The notes below the pieces were generated by a model. It did no database searches. It worked only from the letters and a program-made list of their open reading frames with translations, and was not told the DNA's origin. A stretch of DNA of 64,000 nucleotides from Aegilops tauschii subsp. strangulata (Eukaryota; Streptophyta; Magnoliopsida; Poales; Poaceae), in contig NC_053040.3 in NCBI RefSeq assembly GCF_002575655.3, forward strand, positions 362,574,267-362,638,266, in the 5' to 3' direction. The stretch's first letter is position 1. Each line of letters starts with the position of its first letter. Both the position numbers and the translations under genes were made by a program. This document shows, in pieces, positions 42,515 through 55,200 of this stretch.

Positions 42515-45500
42515 TGTGACACCCAAATTTTATTTGGATTTTTCAAAAGATTTTATTTGACTTGAGGGAGGTGAATTAAAAAATTTCTTCAAGGGACCCT
42601 CCCTTTCAAATATTTTTTCTGATGACAAGAGTTTTATTTGGATTCACCCAAGACTTGCTTTTGGTCTTGGAGGTCTTTGCCTTTTTATTTGAACTCAAGA
42701 CAAAATACTTTTCACTTGAGAAAAATGCCTTTTGAAAATCTCTTTGAAAATGCACTATGGCTTTTGGATAAATCCTTTGCCACTTTCAACATTTCTCTCT
42801 TGCCATGGCCTTAGTGCAAATCCACTCTCCTAAACCTTCCCTCACCTTTGGATCATGATTTGCATCAAATCCAGCAAGTTGAACCTCCCCATATGATTAT
42901 TTTTCCTTTTAAATCTTATCAAATAAATTTCTGTCTTCTATTCTAGCCATTGGTGATTTACAAAGGAACTCCACTTTCTGTTTGGATTTTTGCCCCCAAA
43001 CCTTTTTCCCTTCCTAGTCCTTTGAACCCTCAACCAAGATCCATGAAGATCCACTGGTCTTCAGTTCAAATTTTTCAAACTACACTTGCTGCAAGTTTGG
43101 ACCAGATTTGTCAAATTTGGTGAAATTCATTCAAATCTTCCTCCAAAAATTCCAAGTAAAATCAGGCAGCCTCTGGGTGCATTGAGTGGTCACCTCACCA
43201 AGTCCCAGCCCCAGGAAAATTTTTCTCATTGCCAAATCATTCTGTCGAACACCTGCAGTGCATTGTCAATATCAAGTTCAGTTAAGTTCAGAGAACATTT
43301 CAGTGCACTGTCGTTTTCTTCAGAACCCGACATCGATCTCGCCAGTGCCGCTGTGTCGCCGTGTGCCCTGTCCCCTCCCCCTTGTCCTCTGCACCGCACG
43401 AGCGTCTGGCACCTTGCGGACGTCGGCGACGAGCAGCAGAAGGTGCGCCACCCCGTGACCGACGCCAGCGGCGGCTTTGCGGCCGCCAGAGAGAGGCGCG
43501 GCGCTGACGGCGCCACCCAGCGCCGCCCAAGCCACCGGAGCTCGCCGCGTGGCCTTCCACTCCCCAGAACGCGCTGCCACTCTCGTCGTGAACCGCAGGG
43601 CGCGGAGCGCGCTCTCTACCGCCGTCGTGCCCGTGCGGCCACCCCACCGTGGACCGGCGCCATTACGCGAAGACCAACCGAGATTTGCGGGGGAACGGCA
43701 CCAGTGCACCTCACTGATGCTGCCTGGCCACTCAAACCTCCTGCCAATCCACTGCATCGCCGTAATTGCTCGCCGGAGATTCTCCGTTCACGGCCACCTC
43801 GTCGATCCGCCTATAAATAGAGGCCCCGAGCTTCAACTCGAACCCACACCATCCCTGCACTCCACCTAGAGCACGCCTAGCCACGGGAAGAGCCCCGAGG
43901 AGGTCTCCTTCCTTGACTCCGGCCGCCGCGACCCGCCACGGGATCCAGCTCGATTCGCTCCCGTGCGTGCGCCTCTGCCTCCCATCTCTTGCCAGTAGCT
44001 TCACTATGCATCCCTCCTTCTGACCCGCGCTTCAATTCGAAGTTTGCAGCCCTCCACCGGAGTTCTCCACCATCACCCGAGCCGCCGTCCGCCGGAGAAA
44101 GTATCACCGTCGACGTGGTGCTCTCCGACGGTCGAGTCCACCACCCACCGACGCGGAAGAACACGCTGAAGCTCTTGGTACCCTCCGATCTTCCTGACTC
44201 GCCGTGGTTCGACGCCGGCGTCCACCGCAGTCTTCGGGTGTCGGCGAGCTTTTTGAACCTGACATGTGGGACCCCCCTGTCAGCCTCTCTTCTGTTTCCC
44301 CACGCGAAACGTTTTCTATTGGCGCCTTCGGGCAAATACGCTTTCCCTCTTGAGCTTGCGCATTTCCAATCGAACCGTTTTCTGGTTTCTTAGTTTAAAC
44401 CCTGGAACTTTTCTGTTTCATTACAGATGGGTCCCTGGACAGAAACCTTTATAACTTTTTAATAAAAAGGGATTTTTGAGTGATTCTTTTTCTGACAGTC
44501 TTAAAATTTTGTCTAGTTTTTTATGAGATTTATTTGGAAAAAATTTGGAGAGATGTTTATGCACGCGTTGGTTTTCACGTTAGTGCCCGTTTTCGTTATT
44601 GCCGTAGGTTCCGGAAGAGGTGACGGAGCCGCGAACTTCGCCGAGCTAGACTCCAACTTCTCCGAACCAGGCAAGCATGTTTGAACCTTTGATATGATAG
44701 GTGTTTTGCATGTTTGCGTGAAAGTTTGTGCGTGGCATATGAGTATCGGTGAGTTCCCCGTTGCTTGCGAGGCAACTACCCATATGTTCCAAAGTTGCGA
44801 TGATCTCTGGTGAGAGATGGCCTAATCATGTGGTGACATGAAGGGCAGCAAGGTGGTACTGTTGTAGCATACCAGCCTTGCGTCATCCGACAATCCCGTC
44901 GTTAACGTGGACGGAGCCACGTTATAATTCTTTTCCCTTCCGTGCTACCACATGTTTCTTTTGCCAGGATGCGGTTTAGTAAGTAGGTAACCTCTTTCCG
45001 TGTACACACCAAACAGAGGGGCCGGGATGATGGTACCTTGGCCTAGGATTAAAGCCAGTCATCCGGTCAGGGGGCATGGGTGTTTCCGGTTGGGACCGAG
45101 AGGGGGGGCACCCCCTTAGAGCACGCGTGTAGAAATTTGATCCCATGCTACGCGAGGTTGTAGCCTCCCCGTCTCAAGGTTTTTTCTTGAACGTTGCCGA
45201 GGGTGATCCCTGGCTTCGGAAGATTGAAAGGGTGTGTACTGGTTAGACGTGTTTCTTCCAAAACACCGTAAACGGAACTAGTCCCCGTGACTACTGAAAT
45301 CCGTTGGCTATGGTTAAGTACAAACTCTGCAGAGTCAAATTCTTCCAAGTCATCGTATCCATGATCAAGTAGTGAAATCAGTATATCCATATCTATCCGC
45401 GTGGAAAACTTGTCCCCGGTGAACAAACTCAAGTGGTAAACCCAGTTTAATTATTATTTCTGTGGATGGACTAACCTTATATTTGTCTCGTACTTGTAAT

Positions 45501-46461
45501 AATTTATACTCTCGAGCTAATGAATTATTGAGCTACAATATAAGCCCTTTATGTGATGTCGCTCAGACGTCCGACTGTGGCATGTTCGTCTTTTATTTTC
45601 TGTTATAAGCCCTTTATGTGATGTCGCTCAGACGTCCGACTGTGGCATTATTATTATTCTTGCAGTTTCCTCTCGAGGAGTCATTCAGACACTCGTTTGG
45701 CACCAGCATTATTATTCTGCAGTTTCCTCTCGAGGAGTCATTCAGACACTCGTTTGGCACCAGCATTATTATTCTGCAGTTTCCTCTCGAGGAGTCATTC
45801 AGACACTCGTTTGGCACCAGTATTACTATTCTTGCAGTTTCCTCTCGAGGAGTCTTTCAGACCCTCGTTTGGCACCCAGTATTTATTATCTCTATGTCTG
45901 AACGCATTGGTTAACTTGTTTATACGCTTCATGTTTACATTTGTTATATCTTATGTCCAAACTATCTTGCGAGTACTTTCATAGTACTCACCTGGCTTGT
46001 TGATTTGGCCAGATGTTGACGAAGGCGATCTCTTGGATGAAGAGTTTGATAGCGCATCCGACGCCTAGAGGAATCCCAGTCAGTCCTGCGCGATCCCGGA
46101 TATTGGTCACTTGTATTATATACGCTTCCGCCACCCGCAATAAGCCTCCTCGAGCCTCACTCCGACGCTCGAAGAGCTGTAGTCTTCAGGAGTCATATCA
46201 CTTGCTTCGCGGTGATATTTCCACCACCGTTATTATCGTGAGTTAGTAGTTATGCCACCCTATCCGCCGTCTCGTTTTATCGGCGTGCATGTCATAAATT
46301 GTTGGGCATTCTCCGCTCAACCTTGTATTATATTCAGTACTCCTGGTATTTTTTCTTCTGTGACCAAGATATTGTCTACCAGTGGGAAGGAATTCTTCCT
46401 TACTGGTCCGTAAAAGGGATTGGTCTCTCAATAATTATTTTATTGAAAACCGGTCGTGACA
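42515..46461 (+). repeat. chromovirus LTR2, shared middle LTR (3947 bp)
   Basis: Starts TGTGACACCC and ends GGTCGTGACA, and has no solo LTR inside (TTTAT at 44556-44560 is uninterrupted). It serves as 3' LTR of copy 1 and 5' LTR of copy 2. TATAAATA at 43812-43819, minisatellite from 45662. Confidence 0.94.
45662..45878 (+). repeat. minisatellite in LTR2
   Basis: Same four units of 57-58 bp as in LTR1, beginning GCAGTTTCCTCTCGAGGAGT at 45662. Confidence 0.9.
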
Positions 46462-46465
46462 AGCT

Positions 46466-46477
46466 TGGTACCAGAGC
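46466..46477 (+). promoter_or_regulatory. primer binding site, chromovirus internal domain 2
   Basis: TGGTACCAGAGC, identical to copy 1 and at the same distance from the LTR end. Confidence 0.75.
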
Positions 46478-46629
46478 CAGGCTGACTGTAGGAAGCCACT
46501 AGGTGCGATCGCTAATCGGTTATTAGCGTCTTTTGTGCTTTTTTCAGCATTTTGCAAATTGTAGCTATTTTCTGTTGGTCATCATAAATTTATGACATGA
46601 CTACTCAGAATTTTTGCCTACTTTTGTAG

Positions 46630-47436
46630 ATGGCTGGCAGTAGCTGTGAGAATCAAGTGTTCACAAACGTGCCCGAGGGGTTTGTCAAGCTCCTCGTCTC
46701 CATCACCAAGCTCGCGATCGGGCCAGCAGCCCGCCCGGAGCTCACGCTCTATCAGCACAAGCTCAGCGACGACGTGTCTATGCACCAGGCTGTGGTGCAA
46801 TTCAAGGGAGGATGTTCTGCAGCTCGCCACTTCCATTTTGTGGGAAGGGCCATGCCTACGGAGAGGCATGCCATGCAGATGGCTGCCCGTGAGGCGATAG
46901 CTCGTCTTCGGGACATCCTTCCTACGATGAAGACTCGTCGCTACCGCTACCTCCCATGCCATGTGCCATACACCAGTCACTATGCATTCGCCTGCCATCG
47001 GGGAGAGCGAGATGAAGCCATCGAGATGGTTGTGGAGTATCTCAAGGCTCTGGAGGAGTCTTTCGACAACCTCGTAGACGATCTTGTGGCTGCCCGCATG
47101 GACTTAGTCCGGGGCGGTCCTGCCAGCAGGAAGGAGCTTCTGCACACGGCACCGCCTCTGACTTTCGTCTCGTCTTCAGCCTCTTATGCACCGGCCGTTT
47201 TGGCCACCGCTCGCCGTCTGCCTACCACTGAGGAGTTCGACCGAGTCATCGCTCCTACTCCAGTCAGAGCTGCACCGCCTGCCGCACCCGCTCTACCACC
47301 CGTCGCTCCCGCACCATCACCGCAGCGCAGCGTTACGCGCCAGGAGCCAGCTAGAGAGGAGGTGGAGGTTGATTCTCCTGGACCGCTGAGTCTTGCAATC
47401 GGCAAAGGGAAGGAAATCTTCACCATCTCCGACTAA
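46630..47436 (+). CDS. extra ORF upstream of gag, chromovirus copy 2 (268 aa)
   Basis: Same length and start as copy 1, intact to TAA 47434-47436. It differs by Arg-to-Gln early, Leu-to-Arg in the segment after the Ala-rich helix, and Glu-to-Lys near the C-terminus. The neighbouring gag-pol of this copy has collected stops and frameshifts while this ORF has none. With so few changes, the contrast is suggestive only. Confidence 0.7.
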   Translation: MAGSSCENQVFTNVPEGFVKLLVSITKLAIGPAARPELTLYQHKLSDDVSMHQAVVQFKGGCSAARHFHFVGRAMPTERHAMQMAAREAIARLRDILPTMKTRRYRYLPCHVPYTSHYAFACHRGERDEAIEMVVEYLKALEESFDNLVDDLVAARMDLVRGGPASRKELLHTAPPLTFVSSSASYAPAVLATARRLPTTEEFDRVIAPTPVRAAPPAAPALPPVAPAPSPQRSVTRQEPAREEVEVDSPGPLSLAIGKGKEIFTISD

Positions 47437-47783
47437 GAGCGCCGAGTAGCCGCGCGTTATGTCTGCTTGTATGATGTGTTTCCTCTGTACGCTAGTTTGT
47501 ATTGGTGTGTTTGCTGCTTTCCGGAGGAGTGCGCTAGTCTAAATAACATGTCAGGAATGTGTACGCGCGTCCTGAGTGCTGTATCATGTGTTTGTATTTC
47601 GCGTGTAAGATTTGTGTTAAGCAGTCTTTTCTACATGCAAAACCGCTTATGTTTTCCTTGAAAACCTTGAGGTCTTTTAAGTTGTTGCCTTGCAAGTTTT
47701 TCCTTGTACTACACTGTTTTTCTCATGGGTGTTGCAAAATAATACCCCAGACTGGAAAAATGTCTCGTCCGTGAACTCGCTCC

Positions 47784-50700
47784 ATGCCCAATCAACCAGA
47801 AGAGGTTTATGGGACACAGACTAGCAACAATTTCACTCAGGGTCAGTCCAGTCAACAAGACAGCGAAGCAGCCCTGTCTCAAGTATGCCGTCTCTTCGAC
47901 CAAAGCCAGCAACAGCACCAAGAGATGATAAATCATCTCATCAATATGGGAAACCACCGCGAACCCTATCAACCGCATTCCAAGTTATCTGAGTTACAGA
48001 AGACTCGCCCCTCAACTTTTGCTCACACCGATAGGCCGCTGGAAGCCGATGATTGGCTTCGTGACATTGAAAGGAAACTAATTATTGCTCAGTGTTCAGA
48101 TCATGAGAAGGTGCTTTATGCACCACACTACCTCACTGGAGCAGCTGCAGCATGGTGGAAAACTTCCTACACATGCATCCCAGTGAACACAACATCGCCT
48201 GGGAAGAGTTCAAGGAAGGCTTCCGTGGGGCACACATCCCCAGGAGCATCATAAAAATCAAGAAGAGAGAGTTTGATGACCTGAAGCAGAGAGGCATGTC
48301 AGTGACAGAATACAATGGTCAGTTTACCCAGCTATCTCATTATGCCTACGACGAGCACATGACAGAAAACAAGAAGATGGAAAAATTCCTGGACGGCCTG
48401 GCACCAGCACTAAGATGCCAACTGATTGTACACACCTTTCCGGACTTTAAGACTCTGGGGGACAAGGCCATTACCTTGGAGAATGAGCGCCGTAGTCTGG
48501 AAGATATCCGTAAGCGAAAGAGGGACAAGACGACTCTTGCTCGCAACAACCGAAGCAAGACTGAGGTTCCAAGGACAGAAGCAAGGAGATCCACGACTAC
48601 CGATCCAAGGCCCGTCGGACAGTTTCATGCCAGGGACAAAGAGTTCACGTACCGTCCAGGGGTCACATGCTATGCTTGTGGGCAAGAAGGGCACTATGCT
48701 AAACAATGCCCAAAGCCGAGGAACGCGGCCCCCAAACCAAACAATGGTGGAAACAATCCAGCCCCCAAGCGCAACAATTTCAATCCCAACGACAACCACA
48801 AGAAGGGTCACCTGAACCATGTGACCAGGGAAGAGGCGCAGAATGCCCCAGACATCGTGCTCGGTACGTTCCCTGTCAACACAGTACCTGCCACGGTTTT
48901 GTTTGATTCTGGAGCTTCCCATTCGTTCGTTTCGAAGAGTTTTGTTTTACAACATGATTTTCCGATACTTCCCTTGGAAAAATCTATGATCATCAAGTCC
49001 CCCGGAAATAAGCAAATCGCTCAGGGTTACTGCCAAGGAGTGGTCACTGAGTTCGAAGGACTACAATTCCAAGCAAATCTCATCGTGTTGGAGAGTAAAG
49101 GACTGGATGTCATTTTAGGAATGGACTGGTTGACCACCAACAAAGGATTCATTGACTGTTTCAATCGGACCGTGATTCTCACCCACCATCATGGCAAGAC
49201 CATTAAGGTCACAGCTCAAGAAAGGCCACGAACACAGCAACCAAAACTGAACAAAGTGGACATTTCTGAACTGAGAAAAGTTCCAGTGGTATGCGAGTTT
49301 CCTGATGTGTTCCCTGAAGAACTGCCAGGCATGCCGCCAGACCGAGAGATAGAGTTCAGCATCGAACTAGCACCTGGCACCACTCCCATCTATAAGAAGC
49401 CTATAGAATGGCACCCTCAGAATTGGTGGAGTTGAAGAAGCAAATAAAGGAATTAGTGGACAAAGGATTTATTCGAGCCAGCTCCTCACCTTGGGGTTCG
49501 CCAGTGTTGTTCGCCAAGAAAAAAGATGGGACACTGAGACTGTGTATAGACTATCGAGCCCTCAATATGGTCACCATCAAAAACAAATATCCGATGCCAC
49601 GGATAAATGATTTGTTTGACCAGCTCGCACAAGCCAAGGTATTCTCAAAAATCGATTTGAGATCGGGATATCATCAACTAAAAGTAAGGACAGAAGATAT
49701 CCCCAAGAGAGCATTCACTTCCAGATACGGATTATATGAGTTCACAGTGATGCCTTTTGGTCTAACAAACGCCCCCGCATATTTCGTCCACCTCATGAAC
49801 AAGGTGTTCATGAAATTCATGGACAAATTTGTTGTGGTATTCATCAACGATATTCGGGTATACTCAAGGACACCAGAAGAGCATGCTGAGCACCTCAGAA
49901 TTGTTTTGGGAGAATTAAGGAAACATCAGTTGTGCGCCAAATTTAGCAAGTGCGAATTTTGGCTAAGACAAGTTGGTTTCTTAGGCCATATATTGAACCA
50001 AGAAGGCGTGGCCGTAGACCCAGAAAAAGTCAAAGCCATACTTGACTGGAAGCCACCCGCCAACGTTACCGATGTGCGGAGTTTCCTAGGAATGGCCGGA
50101 TATTACAGAAGATTTATTGAAGGATTCTCCACTGTGGCAAAACCTATAACACAGTTGCTCAAGAAAGACAAGAAATTTGTATGGACGGAAGCATGCGAGA
50201 AAAGCTTCCAAGAACTCAAGAAGAAGCTGACAACCGCACCGGTCTTAACTGTGCCAGACATACACAAGAGTTTTGAAGTATATTGTGACGCGTCCCGAAA
50301 AGGTCTCGGGTGTGTACTAATGCAGGATGGCAAAGTTGTCGCATATGCCTCCAGGCAGCTGCGAAAACATGAGGAAAATTACCCAACACATGACTTGGAG
50401 CTAGCAGCAGTTATACATGCACTCAAGGAGTGGAGGCACTTCTTGTTGGGGAATCGCTGTGAAATATATACAGACCATAAGAGCCTCAAATATATTTTCA
50501 CACAGCCGGAGCTAAATTTATGCCAACGACGCTGGTTAGAACTGGTCAAGGACTATGATGTCAGTATTCACTACCATCCAGGGAAAGCAAATGTAGTGGC
50601 CGATGCCCTTAGTCAAAACCCCAGCCCGGACAATGACGGTCCGCAAAACTTGAGGCCTGAATTTCAGCAAGAGTTTGCTAGGCTCAACATGATGTTAGTC

Positions 50701-52178
50701 TCTGAGGGCACCGTATCAAATCTGGAGATACAACCCACCCTGGTGGAACAAATTAAGAAGGCTCAACAGGGACATCCCAGCATCGAAGGTATAAAGAAGA
50801 AAATGGACCTTGGTAAGGCTTCAGAGTTCATCACAGACAGTGAAGGAACATTATGGTACGGAGACAGACTTTGCGTACCTAACATTGAGGAACTCAAGCA
50901 ACAAATCTTAACCGAAAGCCACACCGCTCCATACTCGATCCACCCTGGAGGAACCAAAATGTACAAGGACATTTAGGAAAGATTTTGGTGGCACAGTATG
51001 AAAAGAGATATAGCCACATTTATTGCTTGTTGTGATTCATGTCAGCGCATCAAGGCCGAGCATCAAAAGCCAGCAGGGCTACTCCAGCCAAACAGGATAC
51101 CGGAGTGGAAATGGGATGAAATAGGAATGGACTTCATTGTCGGATTACCCCGATCACAATGCGGAAATGACGCCATATGGGTCATCACAGACCGACTAAC
51201 CAAGGTTGCTCATTTCATTCCCGTGAAGACTACCTACTCCACACAAAGGCTGGCCAAACTTTATCTCTCCCGTATAGTTTGCTTGCATGGAGTCCCAAAG
51301 ACTATAATATCCGACCGAGGCACACAATTCGTCTCCAAATTTTGGGATCACCTACAACAAGCTCTGGGCACGCAACTAGCTTTCAGTACAGCGTACCACC
51401 CTCAGACTGATGGACAAACGGATCGTGTAAACCAAATCCTAGAAGATATGCTAAGAGCCTGTGTGCTCACCTATGGATCCAGTTGGGAAGAGAGTCTACC
51501 ATATGCCGAATTTGCTTACAACAACAGTTACCAAGCCAGCTTGCAAATGGCACCCTTTGAAGCATTGTACGGAAGGAGGTGTCGTACCCCACTGAATTGG
51601 TCAGAAACAGGTGATAGCCGTATCTTCGGCCTAGACATGCTTAAAGAGGCCGACGAGAAAGTTAAGCAGATCAGGGACAGACTGAAGACAGCGCAGAGCC
51701 GACAAAAGAGCTACTATGATCAGAAGCATCGTGAGGTCAGCTTTGAACCCGGTGATTCCGTATACCTCCGAGTATCTCCTCTGAGGGGTCTACAACGGTT
51801 CAAAATTAAGGGGAAGCTAGCCCCAAGATTTATTGGACCATTTTGTGTAAAGGCACGGTAGCCTACCAACTAGACCTACCCAAGGAGCTATCAGACGTCC
51901 ATGACGTATTTCACGTCTCTCAACTGAGAAAATGTGTGAGTAACCCGGAGAAGCATGTACCCCATGAAAGCATTGATGTGCAACCAGACCTCACCTACAG
52001 AGAGAGGCCAGTAAAGATTTTAGAAGAGTCTGAACGGAGGACCCGTCAGAAAACGACAAAGTTTTTCAGAGTTCAGTGGAGCAACCACACTGAGGATGAA
52101 GCCACATGGGAAAGGGAAGATTTTCTTCAGGCAGAATATCCATATCTATTTGAGGATCAGCAGAAATCTCGAGGATGA
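47784..52178 (+). pseudogene. chromovirus gag-pol, copy 2, multiply inactivated
   Basis: Same domain order as copy 1 and the same -1 shift in gag (about 48156). Additional damage: one T lost near 49402, at the start of reverse transcriptase; Gln to TAG at 50974-50976; a 10-bp deletion near 51857 between GGCACG repeats; Arg to TGA at 52176-52178. Catalytic residues are also lost: reverse transcriptase F-I-D-D reads F-I-N-D (AAC at 49846-49848), and the integrase Glu reads Asp (GAT at 51421-51423). In places copy 2 keeps what looks like the ancestral residue where copy 1 has changed (for example V-V-A-D-A-L), so both copies have drifted independently. Confidence 0.92.
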
Positions 52179-52202
52179 GATTTTTCCTAAGGGGGTAGGT
52201 GT

Positions 52203-55200
52203 TGTGACACCCAAATTTTATTTGGATTTTTCAAAAGATTTTATTTGACTTGAGGGAGGTGAATTAAAAAAATTCTTCAAGGGACCCTCCCTTTCAAATA
52301 TTTTTTCTGATGACAAGAGTTTTATTTGGATTCACCCAAGACTTGCTTTTGGTCTTGGAGGTCTTTGCCTTTTTATTTGAACTCAAGACAAAATACTTTT
52401 CACTTGAGAAAAATGCCTTTTGAAAATCTCTTTGAAAATGCACTATGGCTTTTGGATAAATCCTTTGCCACTTTCAACATTTCTCTCTTGCCATGGCCTT
52501 AGTGCAAATCCACTCTCCTAAACCTTCCCTCACCTTTGGGTCATGATTTGCATCAAATCCAGCAAGTTGAACCTCCCCATATGATTATTTTTCCTTTCAA
52601 ATCTTATCAAATAAATTTCTGTCTTCTATTCTAGCCATTGGTGATTTACAAAGGAACTCCACTTTCTGTTTGGATTTTTGCCCCCAAACCTTTTTCCCTT
52701 CCTAGTCCTTTGAACCCTCAACCAAGATCCATGAAGATCCACTGGTCTTCAGTTCAAATTTTTCAAACTACACTTGCTGCAAGTTTGGACCAGATTTGTC
52801 AAATTTGGTGAAATTCATTCAAATCTTCCTCCAAAAATTCCAAGTAAAATCAGGCAGCCTCTGGGTGCATTGAGTGGTCACCTCACCAAGTCCCAGCCCC
52901 AGGAAAAATTTTCTCATTGCCAAATCATTCTGTCAAACACCTGCAGTGCATTGTCAATATCAAGTTCAGTTAAGTTCAGAGAACATTTCAGTGCACTGTC
53001 GTTTTCTTCAGAACCCGACGTCGATCTCGCCAGTGCCGCTGTGTCGCCGTGTGCCCTGTCCCCTCCCCCTTGTCCTCTGCACCGCACGAGCGTCTGGCAC
53101 CTTGCGGACGTCGGCGACGAGCAGCAGAAGGTGCGCCGCCCCGTGACCGACGCCAGCGGCGGCTTTGCGGCCGCCAGAGAGAGGCGCGGCGCCGACGGCG
53201 CCACCCAGCGCCGCCCAAGCCACCGGAGCTCGCCGCGTGGCCTTCCACTCCCCAGAACGCGCTGCCACTCTCGTCATGAACCGCAGGGCGCGGAGCGCGC
53301 TCTCTGCCGCCGTCGTGCCCGTGCGGCCACCCCACCGTGGACCGGCGCCATTACGCCAAGACCAACCGAGATTTGCGGGGGAACGGCACCAGTGCACCTC
53401 ACTGATGCTGCCTGGCCACTCAAACCTCCTGCCAATCCACTGCATCGCCGTAATAGCTCGCCGGAGATTCTCCGTTCACGGCCACCTCGTTGATCCGCCT
53501 ATAAATAGAGGCCCCGAGCTTCAACTCGAACCCACACCATCCCTGCACTCCACCTAGAGCACGCCTAGCCACTAGAAGAGCCCCGAGGAGGTCTCCTTCC
53601 TCGACTCCGGCCGCCGCGACCCGCCACGGGATCCAGCTCGATTCGCTCCCGTGCGTGCGCCTCTGCCGCCCATCTCTTGCCAGTAGCTTCACTATGCATC
53701 CCTCCTTCTGACCCGCGCTTCAATTCGAAGTTTGCAGCCCTCCACCGGAGTTCTCCACCATCACCCGAGCCGCCGTCCGCCGGAGAAAGTATCGCCGTCG
53801 ACGTGGTGCTCTCCGACGGTCGAGTCCACCACCCACCGACGTGGAAGAACACGCTGAAGCTCTTGGTACCCTCTGATCTTCCTGACTCGCCGTGGTTCGA
53901 CGCCGGCGTCCACCACAGTCTTCGGGCGCCGGCGAGCTTTTTGAACCTGACATGTGGGACCCCCTTGTCAGCCTCTCTTCTATTTCCCCACGCGAAACGT
54001 TTTCTGTTGGCGCCTTCGGGCAAATACGCTTTCCCTCTTGAGCTTGCGCATTTCCAATCGAACCATTTTCTGGTTTCTCAGTTTAAACCCTGGAACTTTT
54101 CTGTTTCATTACAGATGGGTCCCTGGACAGAAACCTTATAAATTTTTAATAAAAAGGAATTTTTGAGTGATTCTTTTTCTGACAGTCTTAAAATTTTGTC
54201 TAGTTTTTTATGAGATTTATTTGGAAAAAATTTGGAGAGATGTTTATGCACGCGTTGGTTTTCACGTTAGTGCCCGTTTTCGTTATTGCCGTAGGTTCCG
54301 GAAGAGGTGACGGAGCCGCGAACTTCGCCGAGCTAGACTCCGACTTCTCCGAACCAGGCAAGCATGTTTGAACCATTGATATGATAGGTGTTTTGCATGT
54401 TTGCGTGAAAGTTTGTGCGTGGCATATGAGTATCGGTGAGTTCCCCGTTGCTTGCGAGGCAACTACCCGTATGTTCCAAAGTTGCGATGATCTCTGGTGA
54501 GAGATGGCCTAATCATGTGGTGACATGAAGGGCAGCAAGGTGGTACTGTTGTAGCATACCAGCCTTGCGTCATCCGACAATCCCGACGTTAACGTGGACG
54601 GAGCCACGTTATCATTCTTTTCCCTTCCGTGCTACCACATGTTTCTTTTGCCAGGATGCGGTTTAGTAAGTTGGTAACCTCTTTCCGTGTACACACCAAA
54701 CAGAGGGGCCGGGATGATGGTACCTTGCCCAGGATTAAAGCCAGTCATCCGGTCAGGGGGCATGGGTGTTTCCGGTTGGGACCGAGAGGGGGGGCACCCC
54801 CTTAGAGCGCGCGTATAGAAATTTGATCCCATGCTACGCGAGGTTGTAGCCTCCCCGTCTCAAGGTTTTTTCTTGAATGTTGCCGAGGGTGATCCCTGGC
54901 TTCGGAAGATTGAAAGGGTGTGTACTAGTTAGACGTGTTTCTTCCAAAACACCGTAAACGGAACTAGTCCCCGTGACTACTGAAATCCGTTGGCTGTGGT
55001 TAAGTACAAACTCTGCAGAGTCAAATTCTTCCAAGTCATCGTATCCATGATCAAGTAGTGAAATCAGTATATCCATATCTATCCGCGTGGAAAACTTGTC
55101 CCCGGTGAACAAACTCAAGTGGTAAACCCAGTTTAATTATTATTTCTGTGGATGGACTAACCTTATATTTGTCTCGTACTTGTAATAATTTATACTCTCG

